A stretch of 64,000 nt of DNA from contig MFPR01000037.1 of NCBI GenBank assembly GCA_001784175.1, forward strand, positions 1-64,000, written 5' to 3'. The position numbers and the translations under genes are program-made. This document shows positions 1 to 9,459 of the stretch, piece by piece. The DNA is from Candidatus Lindowbacteria bacterium RIFCSPLOWO2_12_FULL_62_27 (GTDB lineage Bacteria > Lindowbacteria > 2-12-FULL-62-27). Below the pieces are notes generated by a model that was not told the DNA's origin, made no database searches, and was given only the letters and a program-made list of their open reading frames with translations. Position 1 is the first letter of the stretch. Each line of letters starts with the position of its first letter.

Positions 1-1104
1 CGATTTGAGCGCGAGGACCGTCATGTTGAAGTGGGGCGATTGTCCGGGCGATTCCTGTCCGAGGGCCGCGAATTCCGTCCAGCCCAGTCCCAGTTGTTCC
101 TGGAGCCGGCTGAGGTAATGCCGGACGAGGTCGAATTCAAATTTTTCGTTCCCGGCCGGAACGGGCGTATGGGTCGTAAAGACGCTGGAGGCCCATACGA
201 CTTCCCGTGCTTCCGCAAACGACAGCCGCTCCGATTCCATCAGCCGGCGAATCCGTTCCAGCACGAGAAACGCGGAGTGGCCTTCGTTCATGTGATGGAC
301 CGTGGGCCGCAAGCCCAGCGCCTCCAGCGCGCGCACGCCGCCGACCCCGAGCACGATTTCCTGCCGGATGCGCATGTCGCGGTCTCCGCCGTAGAGCCGG
401 CCGGTGACGGCGCGCTGGTGCGGGGGATTTTCGGGAAGGTTGGTGTCGAGCAGGTAGAGGGGGACGCGGCCGACCCGGGCGGACCAGACCTGAACGGCGA
501 CCGTCTCTCCGGCAAGATCGACCGTGATGCGGACAGGCCGGCGATCGGCGCCGGTTTCGATTCGGACCGGCATATTGTACCAGTCGTTGTCGGGGTATCG
601 TTCCTGCTGCCATCCGTCGTGGGTGAGCGCCTGGTGGAAATATCCCTGTTGATAGAGAAGCCCGACGCCCACGAGGGGCAGACCGAGGTCGCTGGCGGAT
701 TTGAGATGGTCGCCGGCGAGCAAGCCAAGCCCCCCGGAATAAATCGGCAGGCTTTCCTCGATGCCGAACTCGCAGGAGAAGTACGCCACGAGCGGCCGCT
801 CCTGCGGGCACTGCCGCTGAAACCAGGAGGGCGCGGCGAGGTACTGTTTCAAGTCCCGGTGCGCCGCGTTCATCTCGGCGAGAAAGGATGGATCGGTTTC
901 GGCCTTGCGGAGTTCTTCGGGGCGAAGCGCCCCGAGCATCCAGACGGGATTCTGGTAGGACTTGATCCAGAGGTCGGCGTTCAATCGCATGAAGAGCGCG
1001 CGGGCCTGAGGGCTCCAACTGAACCAGAGGTTCGTCGCCAACTCTTCCAAGGGGGCCAGCTTCTCCGGCAGATTCGGTCGCACCACAAATGCTCTGGGGT
1101 TCAT
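1..1104 (-). CDS. glgP: alpha-glucan (glycogen/starch) phosphorylase, N-terminal part, truncated by window edge
   Basis: The reverse strand reads without a stop from the ATG at 1104 to base 1, giving 368 codons; the 3' end lies outside the window. The start reads MNPRAFVVRPNLPEKL and is followed by the N-terminal region typical of the short alpha-glucan phosphorylase family (GT35), including FSCEFGIEESLPIYSGGLG, LYQQGYFHQ, MNEGHSAFLVLERIR and TTHTPVPAGNEKFE. The enzyme releases glucose-1-phosphate from alpha-1,4-glucans in the cytoplasm and needs PLP, whose lysine lies in the missing C-terminal part. It starts 7 bases after the stop of the small gene upstream, so the two are probably co-transcribed. 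Family assignment is firm; substrate preference cannot be told. Confidence 0.93.
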   Translation of the reverse strand, partial: MNPRAFVVRPNLPEKLAPLEELATNLWFSWSPQARALFMRLNADLWIKSYQNPVWMLGALRPEELRKAETDPSFLAEMNAAHRDLKQYLAAPSWFQRQCPQERPLVAYFSCEFGIEESLPIYSGGLGLLAGDHLKSASDLGLPLVGVGLLYQQGYFHQALTHDGWQQERYPDNDWYNMPVRIETGADRRPVRITVDLAGETVAVQVWSARVGRVPLYLLDTNLPENPPHQRAVTGRLYGGDRDMRIRQEIVLGVGGVRALEALGLRPTVHHMNEGHSAFLVLERIRRLMESERLSFAEAREVVWASSVFTTHTPVPAGNEKFEFDLVRHYLSRLQEQLGLGWTEFAALGQESPGQSPHFNMTVLALKS

Positions 1105-1111
1105 CCGCAGA

Positions 1112-1336
1112 CTATGCCTGAGCCTCCCCATCCCCTGCAAGTCCGAGCCTGTGCCGGGCTTCGGCGATGCTCATGCCGTGGATCAGAATATGGAGGCATC
1201 GCGGGCAGACCTTCGTTTGATGGTTATCGATGGCGGCCAGAAAGTACACTTCCGATTTTCCGAAATGGCCCTCGCACACGGCGCAAGCCGTCGCCGGCGT
1301 TTCAGGCGCATCGGGGGTTTCGGGACGATTGACCAT
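1112..1336 (-). CDS. small CxxC...CxxC zinc-ribbon-like protein
   Basis: A 74-residue protein. I chose the ATG at 1336 because AAGGAAG lies about 9 bases upstream; the frame stays open further upstream to 1534 but that part looks non-coding. The sequence has two Cys pairs (CAVC near residue 20 and CPRC near residue 47), an arrangement that could hold one zinc ion, and a C-terminal stretch MSIAEARHRLGL that looks helical. I do not recognise the family. It lies directly upstream of glucan phosphorylase in the same direction, but nothing in the sequence shows a functional link. Confidence 0.65.
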   Translation of the reverse strand: MVNRPETPDAPETPATACAVCEGHFGKSEVYFLAAIDNHQTKVCPRCLHILIHGMSIAEARHRLGLAGDGEAQA

Positions 1337-1627
1337 GTGCTCACTTCCTTTCAAACGTGATGGTAAAACGGATGCAAATTCCAATCCACAAAAAGCGCGC
1401 CCGGTCAAAGAAGTCGTAACCAGTCGATCCGGCGTGTCATAGACGTTTAATGGATATCGGCCGGTTGGTCTCTGAGTGTGTGGTGTGTGCGCACAGTGTA
1501 CTGATTCAAAACAACCTGACACCCCATCCCGCAAACGTTCGCGGATCGCTATCTGCTCTGTTTTATCCCGTTAAGGTTTATTTCAGAATCAGACCCCGGC
1601 CGGCATGTGATTCGCATGGACTTGGGC
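1337..1627. other. intergenic region between divergent genes
   Basis: This spacer of about 290 bases separates the leftward small-protein/glgP pair from rightward gltA and must hold both promoters. The clearest structure is a perfect 10-base palindrome TGTGCGCACA at 1486-1495 in a GT/CA-rich stretch. I could not pick convincing -35/-10 pairs. No RNA gene is visible. Confidence 0.4.
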
Positions 1628-2917
1628 ATGACCTCAAATACGGTCAAGCTCTGTTACGACCACGGAGAGCTGGAACTGCCGCTGATTGTCGGATCGGAAG
1701 ACGAGAAGGCGATCGACATTTCGAAGCTCCGGAGCGCGACAGGGCACATCACCATTGACCCGGGCTACGTCAACACGGGATCCTGCCAGAGCGCCGTTAC
1801 GTTTCTGGACGGCGAGGCCGGCGTTTTGCGGTACCGCGGATATCCGATCGAACAATTGGCGGAGCACAGCAGCTTCCTCGAAGTTTCGTATCTCCTGTTG
1901 CACGGCCGTCTGCCCTCCGAAAAGGAGTTCGATCGCTACGTTTACGAGATCAAACATCACACGATGATCCACGAGGACTTGAAGCGTCTCTACCAGGCCC
2001 TGCCGAAGGACTCGCATCCGATGGCTGTCTGTTCGGCGGTGGTCGGGACCTTGGGCGCGTTTTACAAGGAGCTGGTGGACCCGCGGGACGTGGCGCAGGT
2101 GGACGGGGCGGCGCTCAGGCTGGTGGCCAAGATGCCGACGATCGCCGCCTACTCCTATAAATACTCCCTCGGCCAGCCTTTCATGTATCCGGTCGACAGC
2201 CTCGACTATCCCGCCAATTTTCTCCACATGATGTTCGCCACGCCCTGCGAGGAATACGCCGTCGATCCGCTCATGGCGAAGGTCCTGGACCTTTTGCTGA
2301 TCCTTCACGCCGACCACGAACAGAATTGTTCCACGAGCACCGTCCGGATGGTCGGCAGTTCGATGGCGAACCTGTTTGCGAGCGTATCGGCCGGCATCAA
2401 CGCGCTGTGGGGTTCGCTGCACGGCGGCGCGAACCAGGCGGTGGTCGAGATGCTGGATGCGCTCGCGAAGGGCGCAGACACGCCGGAGGAGTTCATGAAC
2501 AAGGTGAAGGACAAGAAGAACAACGTCCGGCTGATGGGCTTCGGGCACCGGGTCTACAAGAATTTCGATCCGCGGTCCCGCGTTCTCAAGAAGGTCTGCG
2601 GCGAAGTGTTGAGCCGGGCCGAAGGAAGTTGCCGGCTGTTCGAGATCGCGCAGGGGCTGGAGGAGGTCGCGCTGAAGGACGAGTATTTCGTTTCGCGGAA
2701 ACTCTATCCGAACGTCGATTTTTATTCCGGCATTCTCTACCGCGCGTTGGGCATCCCGACCAACATGTACACCGCCCTGTTCGCGATGGGCCGCATGCCG
2801 GGCTGGATCGCGCACTGGAAGGAGATGCACGTGGACCCTGCGTTCAAGATCGGCCGGCCCCGGCAGGTTTACGTGGGCGAGAAAAAACGGGACTATGTCT
2901 CGATCAGCCTGCGCTGA
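1628..2917 (+). CDS. gltA: citrate synthase (type II, GltA-like)
   Basis: 429 residues if it starts at the ATG at 1628; upstream in-frame GTG (1607) and ATG (1616) are possible and none has a strong ribosome binding site, so the start was set by similarity to the N-terminus of GltA. The enzyme condenses oxaloacetate and acetyl-CoA to citrate. Catalytic landmarks are present at positions close to those of E. coli GltA: HADHEQN near 227, the His of GSLHGGANQ near 265, the His of GFGHRVYKNFDPR near 306 and the Asp of PNVDFYSG near 363. The N-terminal beta-rich extension of the type II hexameric form (ITIDPGYVNTGSC) is also present. The next gene starts 1 base after the stop. Confidence 0.96.
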   Translation: MTSNTVKLCYDHGELELPLIVGSEDEKAIDISKLRSATGHITIDPGYVNTGSCQSAVTFLDGEAGVLRYRGYPIEQLAEHSSFLEVSYLLLHGRLPSEKEFDRYVYEIKHHTMIHEDLKRLYQALPKDSHPMAVCSAVVGTLGAFYKELVDPRDVAQVDGAALRLVAKMPTIAAYSYKYSLGQPFMYPVDSLDYPANFLHMMFATPCEEYAVDPLMAKVLDLLLILHADHEQNCSTSTVRMVGSSMANLFASVSAGINALWGSLHGGANQAVVEMLDALAKGADTPEEFMNKVKDKKNNVRLMGFGHRVYKNFDPRSRVLKKVCGEVLSRAEGSCRLFEIAQGLEEVALKDEYFVSRKLYPNVDFYSGILYRALGIPTNMYTALFAMGRMPGWIAHWKEMHVDPAFKIGRPRQVYVGEKKRDYVSISLR

Positions 2918-2918
2918 C

Positions 2919-4655
2919 ATGAACGACATCCTGCCCGCCGCCGACCGGCTCCGGTTCGAGGAGGAGGCGCGGCTCTATCAGGAAGGGGCCCGCACCGAGG
3001 AGGAATTCAGGAACGCGCGGGTGCCGATGGGCATTTATGAGCAGCGGGAGCACGGCGTATACATGATGCGCATCCGCATCCCCGGCGGCCGGATGACCGC
3101 CTTTCAGCTCATGGCGGTCGCCAACGCGGCCGACCTCTACGGCAACGGCGCGCTGCACTTCACCACGCGCCAGGACGTTCAACTTCACGGCCTGACCGTC
3201 AAGAGCATCGTTCCCGCCCTGCGGGCGCTGCTCAAAGTTGGGCTTCACACGCGGGGCGGCGGCGGGAACACGGTCCGCAACATCACGGCCTGCACGATGT
3301 GCGATCTGACGGGATACGCCATCCTGAACGTTTATCCGTTCGTCCGCAGTCTGACGCAGAAACTTCTGCTCGAACCCGAATCCTACCGCCTGCCGCGGAA
3401 ACTCAAGATCGCGTTTTCGGCGTGCGCGAGGGACTGCCCGGAGGGGGGGTTTTCGGACATCGGCTTTATGGCGCGCTGGCGGGACCACCGGTTCGGCGAA
3501 ACGCTGGGCTTTCAGGTGCTCGTGGGCGGCGGCTTGGGTGCGCGGTCGGCGGCGGCCGTCGAGCTGGAACCGTTTGTGTCGCCGGACGAAGTGTATCTGG
3601 TCGCGGCGGCGATCCGCAGCGTCTATCAGCAGCGCGGGAATTCCGGCGACAAGAACAATTCGCGCCTGCGGTTCCTTGTGCAGTCGCTGGGCCTGGACTC
3701 ATTCAAGAGAATGTATCTTGCGGAAAAAGAATCCTTGCGGGACTTTCTGGCGTGGCCGATCGTTCCGCTCGAAGGCCGTCCGCAGCCGGTGGGGGATCCA
3801 TCCGACATTCCGGCGATCCGGGACCCGGAGATGAACACGTGGGCGTCGGAGTGCGTGCATGAGCAGACGATCGCGGGGTTTTTCGCCGTCACGTCGCCCG
3901 TATCGATGGGCGACATCACCTCCGCGTCGGCCGGGGCGCTGGCCGAATGGCTGTGGAACTCGGACCTGAACGAGGTGCGGCTCACCCAGCAGCAGAATCT
4001 TCTGATTCCGAATGTTCCCGGCAAACGGATCCCGATCCTGTACGATTTCCAGAAGACGGCCGGCATCGTGCGGCCGGCGCCTCCCGCGTTGTCCGGGATG
4101 TGCGTCTGCGCGGGCGCCGGGACATGCCAGCTTGGCATCTGCCGGTCGAAGGACGTGGCGGCCGAAATTTACAAAATGAAGGACAACGCCTACTGGCGGC
4201 ATCCGGCCCTCCGGTTTCTCTCGATCCGATTCAGCGGCTGTATGAACCAGTGCGCGCGGTCGACCACGGCAGTCCTCGGATTTGTCGGCGCAGCGCGGTC
4301 CTTGGATGGCCGCTCCTATCCCGCCTACCAGGTGTTCTGGGGCGGGCAGAGCCGGGGGGCGCATTCGTCCCTGGCGGCGCCGGTGGGGACCGTTCCCGCG
4401 CGCTGGATCACGCCGCTTCTGGACGGATTTCTGGACCGGCTGGCCGCCGTGCTGCCGCGCGACGCGGACGTCGCCCGGATCATTCGCACGGGCCGGCCCA
4501 TCCTTCACGCGTGCCTCGCTGAATTTCAGCAGGCGCCCGGTTACGATACCGCGCCCCTCTTCTACAGGGACTGGGGCGCGGACGACCAGCCCTTCACAAC
4601 CGAAGATAGAGGAAAGGGGGAGTGTTCAGCCGGCGAAACATCGATTGCTTGCTGA
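2919..4655 (+). CDS. siroheme- and 4Fe-4S-containing nitrite/sulfite reductase
   Basis: 578 residues, starting at the ATG at 2919, one base after gltA. The protein shows the duplicated architecture of siroheme reductases: two ferredoxin-like halves, each followed by a nitrite/sulfite reductase domain. The C-terminal half carries the catalytic siroheme/[4Fe-4S] ligands CAGAGTC (C-x5-C) and SGCMNQC (C-x3-C). The N-terminal half has the substrate-site stretch HTRGGGGNTVRNITAC and, unusually, two further pairs, CTMC and CARDC, where single-chain enzymes generally lack a cluster. It reduces nitrite or sulfite by six electrons in the cytoplasm, probably from ferredoxin. Nitrite and sulfite reductases cannot be separated from these motifs. 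Siroheme is also a precursor in the alternative heme route suggested at 43035. Confidence 0.85.
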   Translation: MNDILPAADRLRFEEEARLYQEGARTEEEFRNARVPMGIYEQREHGVYMMRIRIPGGRMTAFQLMAVANAADLYGNGALHFTTRQDVQLHGLTVKSIVPALRALLKVGLHTRGGGGNTVRNITACTMCDLTGYAILNVYPFVRSLTQKLLLEPESYRLPRKLKIAFSACARDCPEGGFSDIGFMARWRDHRFGETLGFQVLVGGGLGARSAAAVELEPFVSPDEVYLVAAAIRSVYQQRGNSGDKNNSRLRFLVQSLGLDSFKRMYLAEKESLRDFLAWPIVPLEGRPQPVGDPSDIPAIRDPEMNTWASECVHEQTIAGFFAVTSPVSMGDITSASAGALAEWLWNSDLNEVRLTQQQNLLIPNVPGKRIPILYDFQKTAGIVRPAPPALSGMCVCAGAGTCQLGICRSKDVAAEIYKMKDNAYWRHPALRFLSIRFSGCMNQCARSTTAVLGFVGAARSLDGRSYPAYQVFWGGQSRGAHSSLAAPVGTVPARWITPLLDGFLDRLAAVLPRDADVARIIRTGRPILHACLAEFQQAPGYDTAPLFYRDWGADDQPFTTEDRGKGECSAGETSIAC

Positions 4656-4665
4656 ACCGACCGAG

Positions 4666-5292
4666 ATGACCGAAACACTGAACAGCCTCATTGACCGCAT
4701 TCAGAAAGAAGGCGTCGAGAAAGCCGACGTGGCGTCGGCCGAAATCATCGCCAAGGCCAAAGACACCGCGGCGTTGATCGTGAAAGAGGCCGAATCCAAA
4801 GCGGCCGACATCCTCGAAAAAGCGAAAAAAGACACGGAGTCCCTCACGGCCCGCAGCAAAAAGACGCTCGAGCAGGCCGCGCGCGACATCGTGCTCACCG
4901 TGGGCCAGGGGGTGGAGAAAGTATTCCGGGACCTGGCCGACCAGGGCGCGGGCGAAGCGCTGTCGGGGGAGGTGCTGGAGCAGACGCTCGTCAAAATCTG
5001 CGACGCGTTCCTCGCCCGCGGCATGACCGACGGCCGGCTGGAGCTTCTGGTGAACCCGAGCGACGTCGATCGTGTCAACGCGTATTTCAAAACGAGGTTC
5101 CGAAAGGCCCTGGAGGCGGGGGTGCAGATCCGGCCGGACGGCGGCATTGTCGCCGGCTTCAAGGTGAAGCTGGCCGGCAAGTCGCTTTCGCTCGATTTCA
5201 CCAAGGAATCGATCGCCGAATCCGTCCTGCAACTGCTCCGGCCGCAGCTTGCCGAGATTGTCCGCGGGGGCTTGGCGGCCGGCCGCGGATGA
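4666..5292 (+). CDS. atpE: V-type ATP synthase subunit E (peripheral stalk)
   Basis: 208 residues. The long Ala/Lys/Glu-rich helix at residues 10-75 (for example IIAKAKDTAALIVKEAESKA) is the N-terminal stalk helix of subunit E, followed by a globular C-terminal domain with the conserved PDGGIVAGFKVK region. I chose the ATG at 4666; the open frame continues upstream inside the reductase gene but has no family similarity there. Its TGA overlaps the ATG of the next gene. It is the first of seven V-ATPase genes and should form the peripheral stalk linking the A3B3 head to subunit I. Confidence 0.88.
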   Translation: MTETLNSLIDRIQKEGVEKADVASAEIIAKAKDTAALIVKEAESKAADILEKAKKDTESLTARSKKTLEQAARDIVLTVGQGVEKVFRDLADQGAGEALSGEVLEQTLVKICDAFLARGMTDGRLELLVNPSDVDRVNAYFKTRFRKALEAGVQIRPDGGIVAGFKVKLAGKSLSLDFTKESIAESVLQLLRPQLAEIVRGGLAAGRG

Positions 5293-5816
5293 GCGCCAAG
5301 TATTTTTATCTGATGTCGAGCCTTCCGACCCTGTCTCTGGACACGCCGCCGCCGCTGACGACGGACCAGTTCCGCCTCCAGTGCAAGACCTGGCTCACAC
5401 CGCTGGAATGGGCGGCGGTGGAGGAAGTCCTGACCTTCAACGAGTCACGGTCGGCCAACCCTTTTCTACTGCGCTGGCGCGACCGCGAAATCCAGCTTCG
5501 GAACGCCATCGCCCGCCAGCGCGCGGCGCGCCTCGGCGTCGATCCCGAGCCGCATCTTCGCGAGCACGGCGCCTACGACGCGTCGACCGACAAGAGCATC
5601 ATCAACGCCTTCGCGCGCCCCACGCCGATCGAACGTGAGATGGAGCTGGACCGTCTGCGCTGGCGGATCGTGGACGAAACGGCGGGGTTCGATCCCTATC
5701 AACTATCCGGTCTGCTCGCCTACGCCTTGAAAATCCGCCTCTCCCGGCGCTGGGCAAAGATGGACGAAGGGCGCGGCCGGGCCGCGCTCGAAGAACTCAT
5801 ACAAAGGACGGCATGA
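5289..5816 (+). CDS. DUF2764 family protein of bacterial V-ATPase operons (subunit C-like)
   Basis: 175 residues, overlapping subunit E by 4 bases. The start MSAKYFYLMSSLPTLSLD is the hallmark of the DUF2764 family, found in the second position of V-ATPase operons of Chlamydiae, Bacteroidetes and some other bacteria, where subunit C (the socket for the central rotor) would be expected. The rest is charged and helical, with tryptophans and RWRDREIQLRNAIARQRA near 60-77. It probably acts as a divergent, shortened subunit C or connector; this role follows from position and family and has not been shown by the sequence itself. Confidence 0.8.
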   Translation: MSAKYFYLMSSLPTLSLDTPPPLTTDQFRLQCKTWLTPLEWAAVEEVLTFNESRSANPFLLRWRDREIQLRNAIARQRAARLGVDPEPHLREHGAYDASTDKSIINAFARPTPIEREMELDRLRWRIVDETAGFDPYQLSGLLAYALKIRLSRRWAKMDEGRGRAALEELIQRTA

Positions 5817-5820
5817 CCCC

Positions 5821-7548
5821 ATGAGCAACACAGGAACCATTGTCGGCGTGAACGGAAACATGATCACCGTGGAATTCGGCGGCGACGTTCAGCAGAACGA
5901 AGTCGGCTACGCGAAGACGGACAGTCTGGAACTCAAGGCCGAGATCATCCGCATCCGCGGGCGCCGCGCGGACATGCAGGTCTTCGAGGACACCACGGGC
6001 CTCACGGTGGGAAACCCCGTCGAATTCAGCGGGGAACTTCTGACGGTGGAACTCGGTCCCGGGCTCCTCACGCAAATTTTCGACGGCCTCCAGAACCCGC
6101 TGCCCCAGCTCGCCGAAAAATGCGGATTCTTCCTCCAGCGCGGCATGTACCTTCCGGCGCTCCCGCGCGCAAAATCCTGGGACTTCACGCCGGCCGCCAA
6201 ACCCGGCGACACCGTCACCGGCGGCGACACGCTGGGAACGGTGCCCGAGGGAATCTTTCAACATCACATCATGGTCCCGTTTTCGGTCCGGTCCGAGTGC
6301 CGGGTCGAGGAGGTCGCGCCCGCCGGGGCGTACAAGGTCGAGCAGGTCATCGCGCGCCTGAAGGACGACCGCGGTCAGGCCCTCGAAGTGACGCTCATGC
6401 AGCGCTGGCCGGTCAAGATCCCGATCAAGAATTACGTCGAACGCATCAAGCCCGTCGATCCGCTCGTGACGAAGATCCGGATCATCGACACGTTCTTTCC
6501 CGTCGCCCGCGGCGGCACCTTCTGCGTGCCGGGGCCGTTCGGCGCCGGCAAGACGGTGCTGCAGCAGATGACGAGCCGGCAGGCCGAGGTCGACGTCGTG
6601 ATCATCGCCGCCTGCGGAGAGCGCGCGGGGGAGGTGGTGGAGACGCTGCGCGAGTTTCCGGAGGTGATGGACCCGCGCACCGGCCGCAGTCTCATGGAAC
6701 GGACGATCATCATCTGCAACACAAGCTCGATGCCGGTGGCGGCGCGGGAGGCGTCCGTCTACACGGGCGTCACGCTGGCCGAGTACTACCGGCAGATGGG
6801 CCTGCACGCGCTCCTGTTGGCCGATTCGACGAGCCGCTGGGCGCAGGCGCTGCGGGAGATGTCGGGCCGGCTGGAGGAGATTCCGGGCGAGGAGGCGTTC
6901 CCGGCGTATCTCGAGTCGGTGATCGCCGCCTTCTACGAGCGCGCGGGTCTTGTGCGCTTGAAGGACGGCCGGACCGGATCGATCACCGTCGGCGGCACGG
7001 TCAGCCCCGCCGGCGGGAACTTCGAGGAGCCCGTCACGCAGGCGACCCTCAAGGTCGTCGGCGCCTTTCACGGCCTGTCCCGCGAGCGGTCCGACGCCCG
7101 CAAATTCCCCGCGATCCATCCGCTCGACAGTTGGACCAAATACACGAGCGTCGTGTCCGACAAAGATGTGGCGGCCGCCAAGCGCACCCTGCGCGCGGGC
7201 ACGCACGTCGAGCAGATGATGAAGGTCATCGGGGAGGAGGGCACGTCGATCGACGATTTTGTGACGTATCTCAAGGCCAAATATCTGGACGACGTGTATC
7301 TTCAGCAGGACGGCTTCGACGCCGTCGACGGCGCGACGCCGGCCGACCGGCAGAAATATGTGTTCGGGATCATCGTGCGGATCCTCGAAACGGCCCTGAA
7401 TTTCGCCGACAAGGACGCCGCCCGGAAATTTTTCAACCAGCTCACGCAGAAAACCAAGGACTGGAACCGCGCGGCGTCGGGAACGCCGGAGTTTCAGGAA
7501 ATCGAAAAGCAAATTCAGGCGGGACTTGCGGAGGTGACGCGCTCATGA
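5821..7548 (+). CDS. atpA: V-type ATP synthase catalytic subunit A
   Basis: 575 residues, full length for the family. The protein has the N-terminal beta barrel ([15 protein letters not shown]), the non-homologous insertion specific to A subunits (about 115-190), the P-loop PGPFGAGKT near residue 240 and the Walker B region [19 protein letters not shown]. It forms the three catalytic nucleotide sites of the V1 head. It begins 4 bases after the DUF2764 gene, and its TGA overlaps the ATG of subunit B. Confidence 0.97.
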   Translation: MSNTGTIVGVNGNMITVEFGGDVQQNEVGYAKTDSLELKAEIIRIRGRRADMQVFEDTTGLTVGNPVEFSGELLTVELGPGLLTQIFDGLQNPLPQLAEKCGFFLQRGMYLPALPRAKSWDFTPAAKPGDTVTGGDTLGTVPEGIFQHHIMVPFSVRSECRVEEVAPAGAYKVEQVIARLKDDRGQALEVTLMQRWPVKIPIKNYVERIKPVDPLVTKIRIIDTFFPVARGGTFCVPGPFGAGKTVLQQMTSRQAEVDVVIIAACGERAGEVVETLREFPEVMDPRTGRSLMERTIIICNTSSMPVAAREASVYTGVTLAEYYRQMGLHALLLADSTSRWAQALREMSGRLEEIPGEEAFPAYLESVIAAFYERAGLVRLKDGRTGSITVGGTVSPAGGNFEEPVTQATLKVVGAFHGLSRERSDARKFPAIHPLDSWTKYTSVVSDKDVAAAKRTLRAGTHVEQMMKVIGEEGTSIDDFVTYLKAKYLDDVYLQQDGFDAVDGATPADRQKYVFGIIVRILETALNFADKDAARKFFNQLTQKTKDWNRAASGTPEFQEIEKQIQAGLAEVTRS

Positions 7549-8849
7549 AGAAGGTCTATCATCGCATTGAGAAAATCGTCGGAAACGTCCTGACCATCCG
7601 GGCGTCCGACGTCACGTACCGGGAACTGGCTGAGGTCACGTCCCGGCGGGGCGTGTCGCTGGCGCAGGTGATCCGGCTCGACGGCGAGTTCGTGTCGCTG
7701 CAGGTGTTCTCGGGCAGCCGGGGCATCGAGACGGACGCGCAGGTGCGATTCTTGAGCCATCCGATGACGATCCCGTTTTCGGATTCGCTCCTCGGCCGGA
7801 TTTTCACCGGCGGCGGCCAGCCCCGCGACAAGGGTCCCGGCCTCTACGAAAACCCGATCCCGATCGGCGGCCCGTCGGTCAACCCCGCCAAGCGCATCAT
7901 CCCGCGGCGGATGATCCGCACGGGCATTCCGATGATCGACGTGTTCAACACGCTGGTCGAGTCGCAGAAACTCCCGATCTTCTCCGTGGCCGGCGAGCCT
8001 TACAATCCGCTCCTCGCGCGGATCGCGCTTCAGGCCGAGGTCGACGTCATCGTTCTGGGCGGGATCGGCCTCAAGTACGACGACTATCTGTTTTTCCGGG
8101 ATTTCCTGGACGAAAACGGGGCGCTGGGCCGGTCGGTCCTCTTTATCCACACCGCCTCCGACCCCATCGTCGAGTCGCTCCTGGTGCCCGACGTGAGCCT
8201 GGCGGTGGCGGAGCAGTTCGCGATCAAGGGCAAGCGCGTTCTGACGCTCCTGACCGACATGACAAACTTCGCGGACGCGATGAAGGAGATCGCCATCACG
8301 ATGGAACAGATTCCCTCCAACCGCGGATACCCCGGCGACCTCTACAGCCAGCTCGCGTCGCGGTACGAGAAGGCCGTCGACTTCGAGGGCGCCGGATCCA
8401 TCACCATCCTCGCCGTGACCACCATGCCCGGCGACGACGTCACGCACCCGGTGCCGGACAACACCGGATACATCACCGAGGGCCAGTTCTACCTGCGCAC
8501 CGGCCGCATCGAGCCGTTCGGGTCGCTGTCGCGTCTGAAGCAGCTCGTGAACGCCAAGACGCGCGAGGACCACCGCACCATCATGAACTCGATGATCCAG
8601 CTTTACGCCTCCTACCGCGAGACGCTGGAGAAACAGGCGATGGGATTCAGGATGAGCGTCTGGGACACGAAGCTTCTTAAATATGGAGGGCGGTTCGAGC
8701 GCGAGATGATGGACCTGACCGTCAACATCCAGCTCGAAGCGGCGCTGGATCTCGGCTGGAAGATTCTCGCGGACTGTTTCGATCCGGCCGAAACCGGCAT
8801 TCCGTCGAAACTGCTCAAGAAGTTCTGGCCCGAAAAGGCTGCCGTGTAA
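7545..8849 (+). CDS. atpB: V-type ATP synthase non-catalytic subunit B
   Basis: 434 residues from the ATG at 7545, overlapping subunit A by 4 bases. The B-subunit signature is clear: [39 protein letters not shown], where the P-loop of subunit A is replaced by a sequence without the GKT motif. Further on are [21 protein letters not shown] and the [14 protein letters not shown] region. It alternates with A subunits in the A3B3 head and contributes the arginine finger to the catalytic site. Confidence 0.97.
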   Translation: MKKVYHRIEKIVGNVLTIRASDVTYRELAEVTSRRGVSLAQVIRLDGEFVSLQVFSGSRGIETDAQVRFLSHPMTIPFSDSLLGRIFTGGGQPRDKGPGLYENPIPIGGPSVNPAKRIIPRRMIRTGIPMIDVFNTLVESQKLPIFSVAGEPYNPLLARIALQAEVDVIVLGGIGLKYDDYLFFRDFLDENGALGRSVLFIHTASDPIVESLLVPDVSLAVAEQFAIKGKRVLTLLTDMTNFADAMKEIAITMEQIPSNRGYPGDLYSQLASRYEKAVDFEGAGSITILAVTTMPGDDVTHPVPDNTGYITEGQFYLRTGRIEPFGSLSRLKQLVNAKTREDHRTIMNSMIQLYASYRETLEKQAMGFRMSVWDTKLLKYGGRFEREMMDLTVNIQLEAALDLGWKILADCFDPAETGIPSKLLKKFWPEKAAV

Positions 8850-8853
8850 GCGC

Positions 8854-9459
8854 GTGGCGAAGGTCAAGTTCACCAAGAATGAGCTCAAGGCGCAGCGCGA
8901 CGCGTTCGCGCTCTACCGCCGGTTCCTCCCGACGCTCCAGCTCAAGAAGAAGCAGCTTTTGTCGGAGATGAAGCAGGTGGAGGCGAAGATCGATGAGAAG
9001 AAATCGGAGGAGCGGCGGGTCCGTGCGGAGATGGACGCGTGGGTGAAACTGTTTTCGGAACCCGTGCCGCCGGAACATTTTCCGAGAATCAAGGAAATCC
9101 GAAAAGGGGAATCGAACGTCGCCGGCGTCAACATCCCCGTCCTCAAGGAAGTCATTTTCAGCGTCGACCGCCGCGATCTCTTCGCGACGCCCGCGTGGAT
9201 TGACGACGCGGCCAAGGCCCTGGAGGCGCTGGCGCGCATGAGGATCGAGCAGGGCATCCTGGCGGAGCAGGCGCGGCTGATCTCGGAGGAGCTGACCGCG
9301 ACGACCCAGCGGGTGAACCTGTTCGAGAAGGTCAAAATCCCGGAGTGCCGCAAAAACATCCGGCTGATCCAGATTTTCCTGGGCGACCAGCAGACCGCGG
9401 GCGTCGCGCGCGCGAAAATCGCCAAGGGCCGTGTGGTCGAGGAGGTGGCCGTAGCGTGA
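8854..9459 (+). CDS. atpD: V-type ATP synthase central-stalk subunit D
   Basis: 201 residues starting at the GTG at 8854 (gtg gcg aag gtc aag), 4 bases after subunit B. The protein is dominated by two long helices: residues 1-70 (FTKNELKAQRDAFALYRRFLPTLQ and KKKQLL) and about 110-190, with a short middle segment. This is the antiparallel coiled-coil rotor shaft of subunit D. No subunit F gene is visible in the operon, as in chlamydial V-ATPases. The stop overlaps the GTG start of subunit I. Confidence 0.9.
   Translation: MAKVKFTKNELKAQRDAFALYRRFLPTLQLKKKQLLSEMKQVEAKIDEKKSEERRVRAEMDAWVKLFSEPVPPEHFPRIKEIRKGESNVAGVNIPVLKEVIFSVDRRDLFATPAWIDDAAKALEALARMRIEQGILAEQARLISEELTATTQRVNLFEKVKIPECRKNIRLIQIFLGDQQTAGVARAKIAKGRVVEEVAVA

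Noticed and set aside
137-1018. Arg/Pro-rich - strand frame overlapping the glucan phosphorylase
   Set aside because: The phosphorylase reads cleanly in another frame of the same strand from 1104 to base 1.
1486-1495. TGTGCGCACA palindrome as a regulator site
   Set aside because: Only ten bases in a GT/CA-rich stretch and no second copy; too weak for an operator call.
1337-1534. N-terminal extension of the small zinc-ribbon-like protein
   Set aside because: The frame is open but lacks a ribosome binding site, whereas the ATG at 1336 has a good one; the extension has no protein-like pattern.
5797-7512. Open frame of 571 codons antisense to V-ATPase subunit A
   Set aside because: Same shadow effect; subunit A is certain on the + strand.
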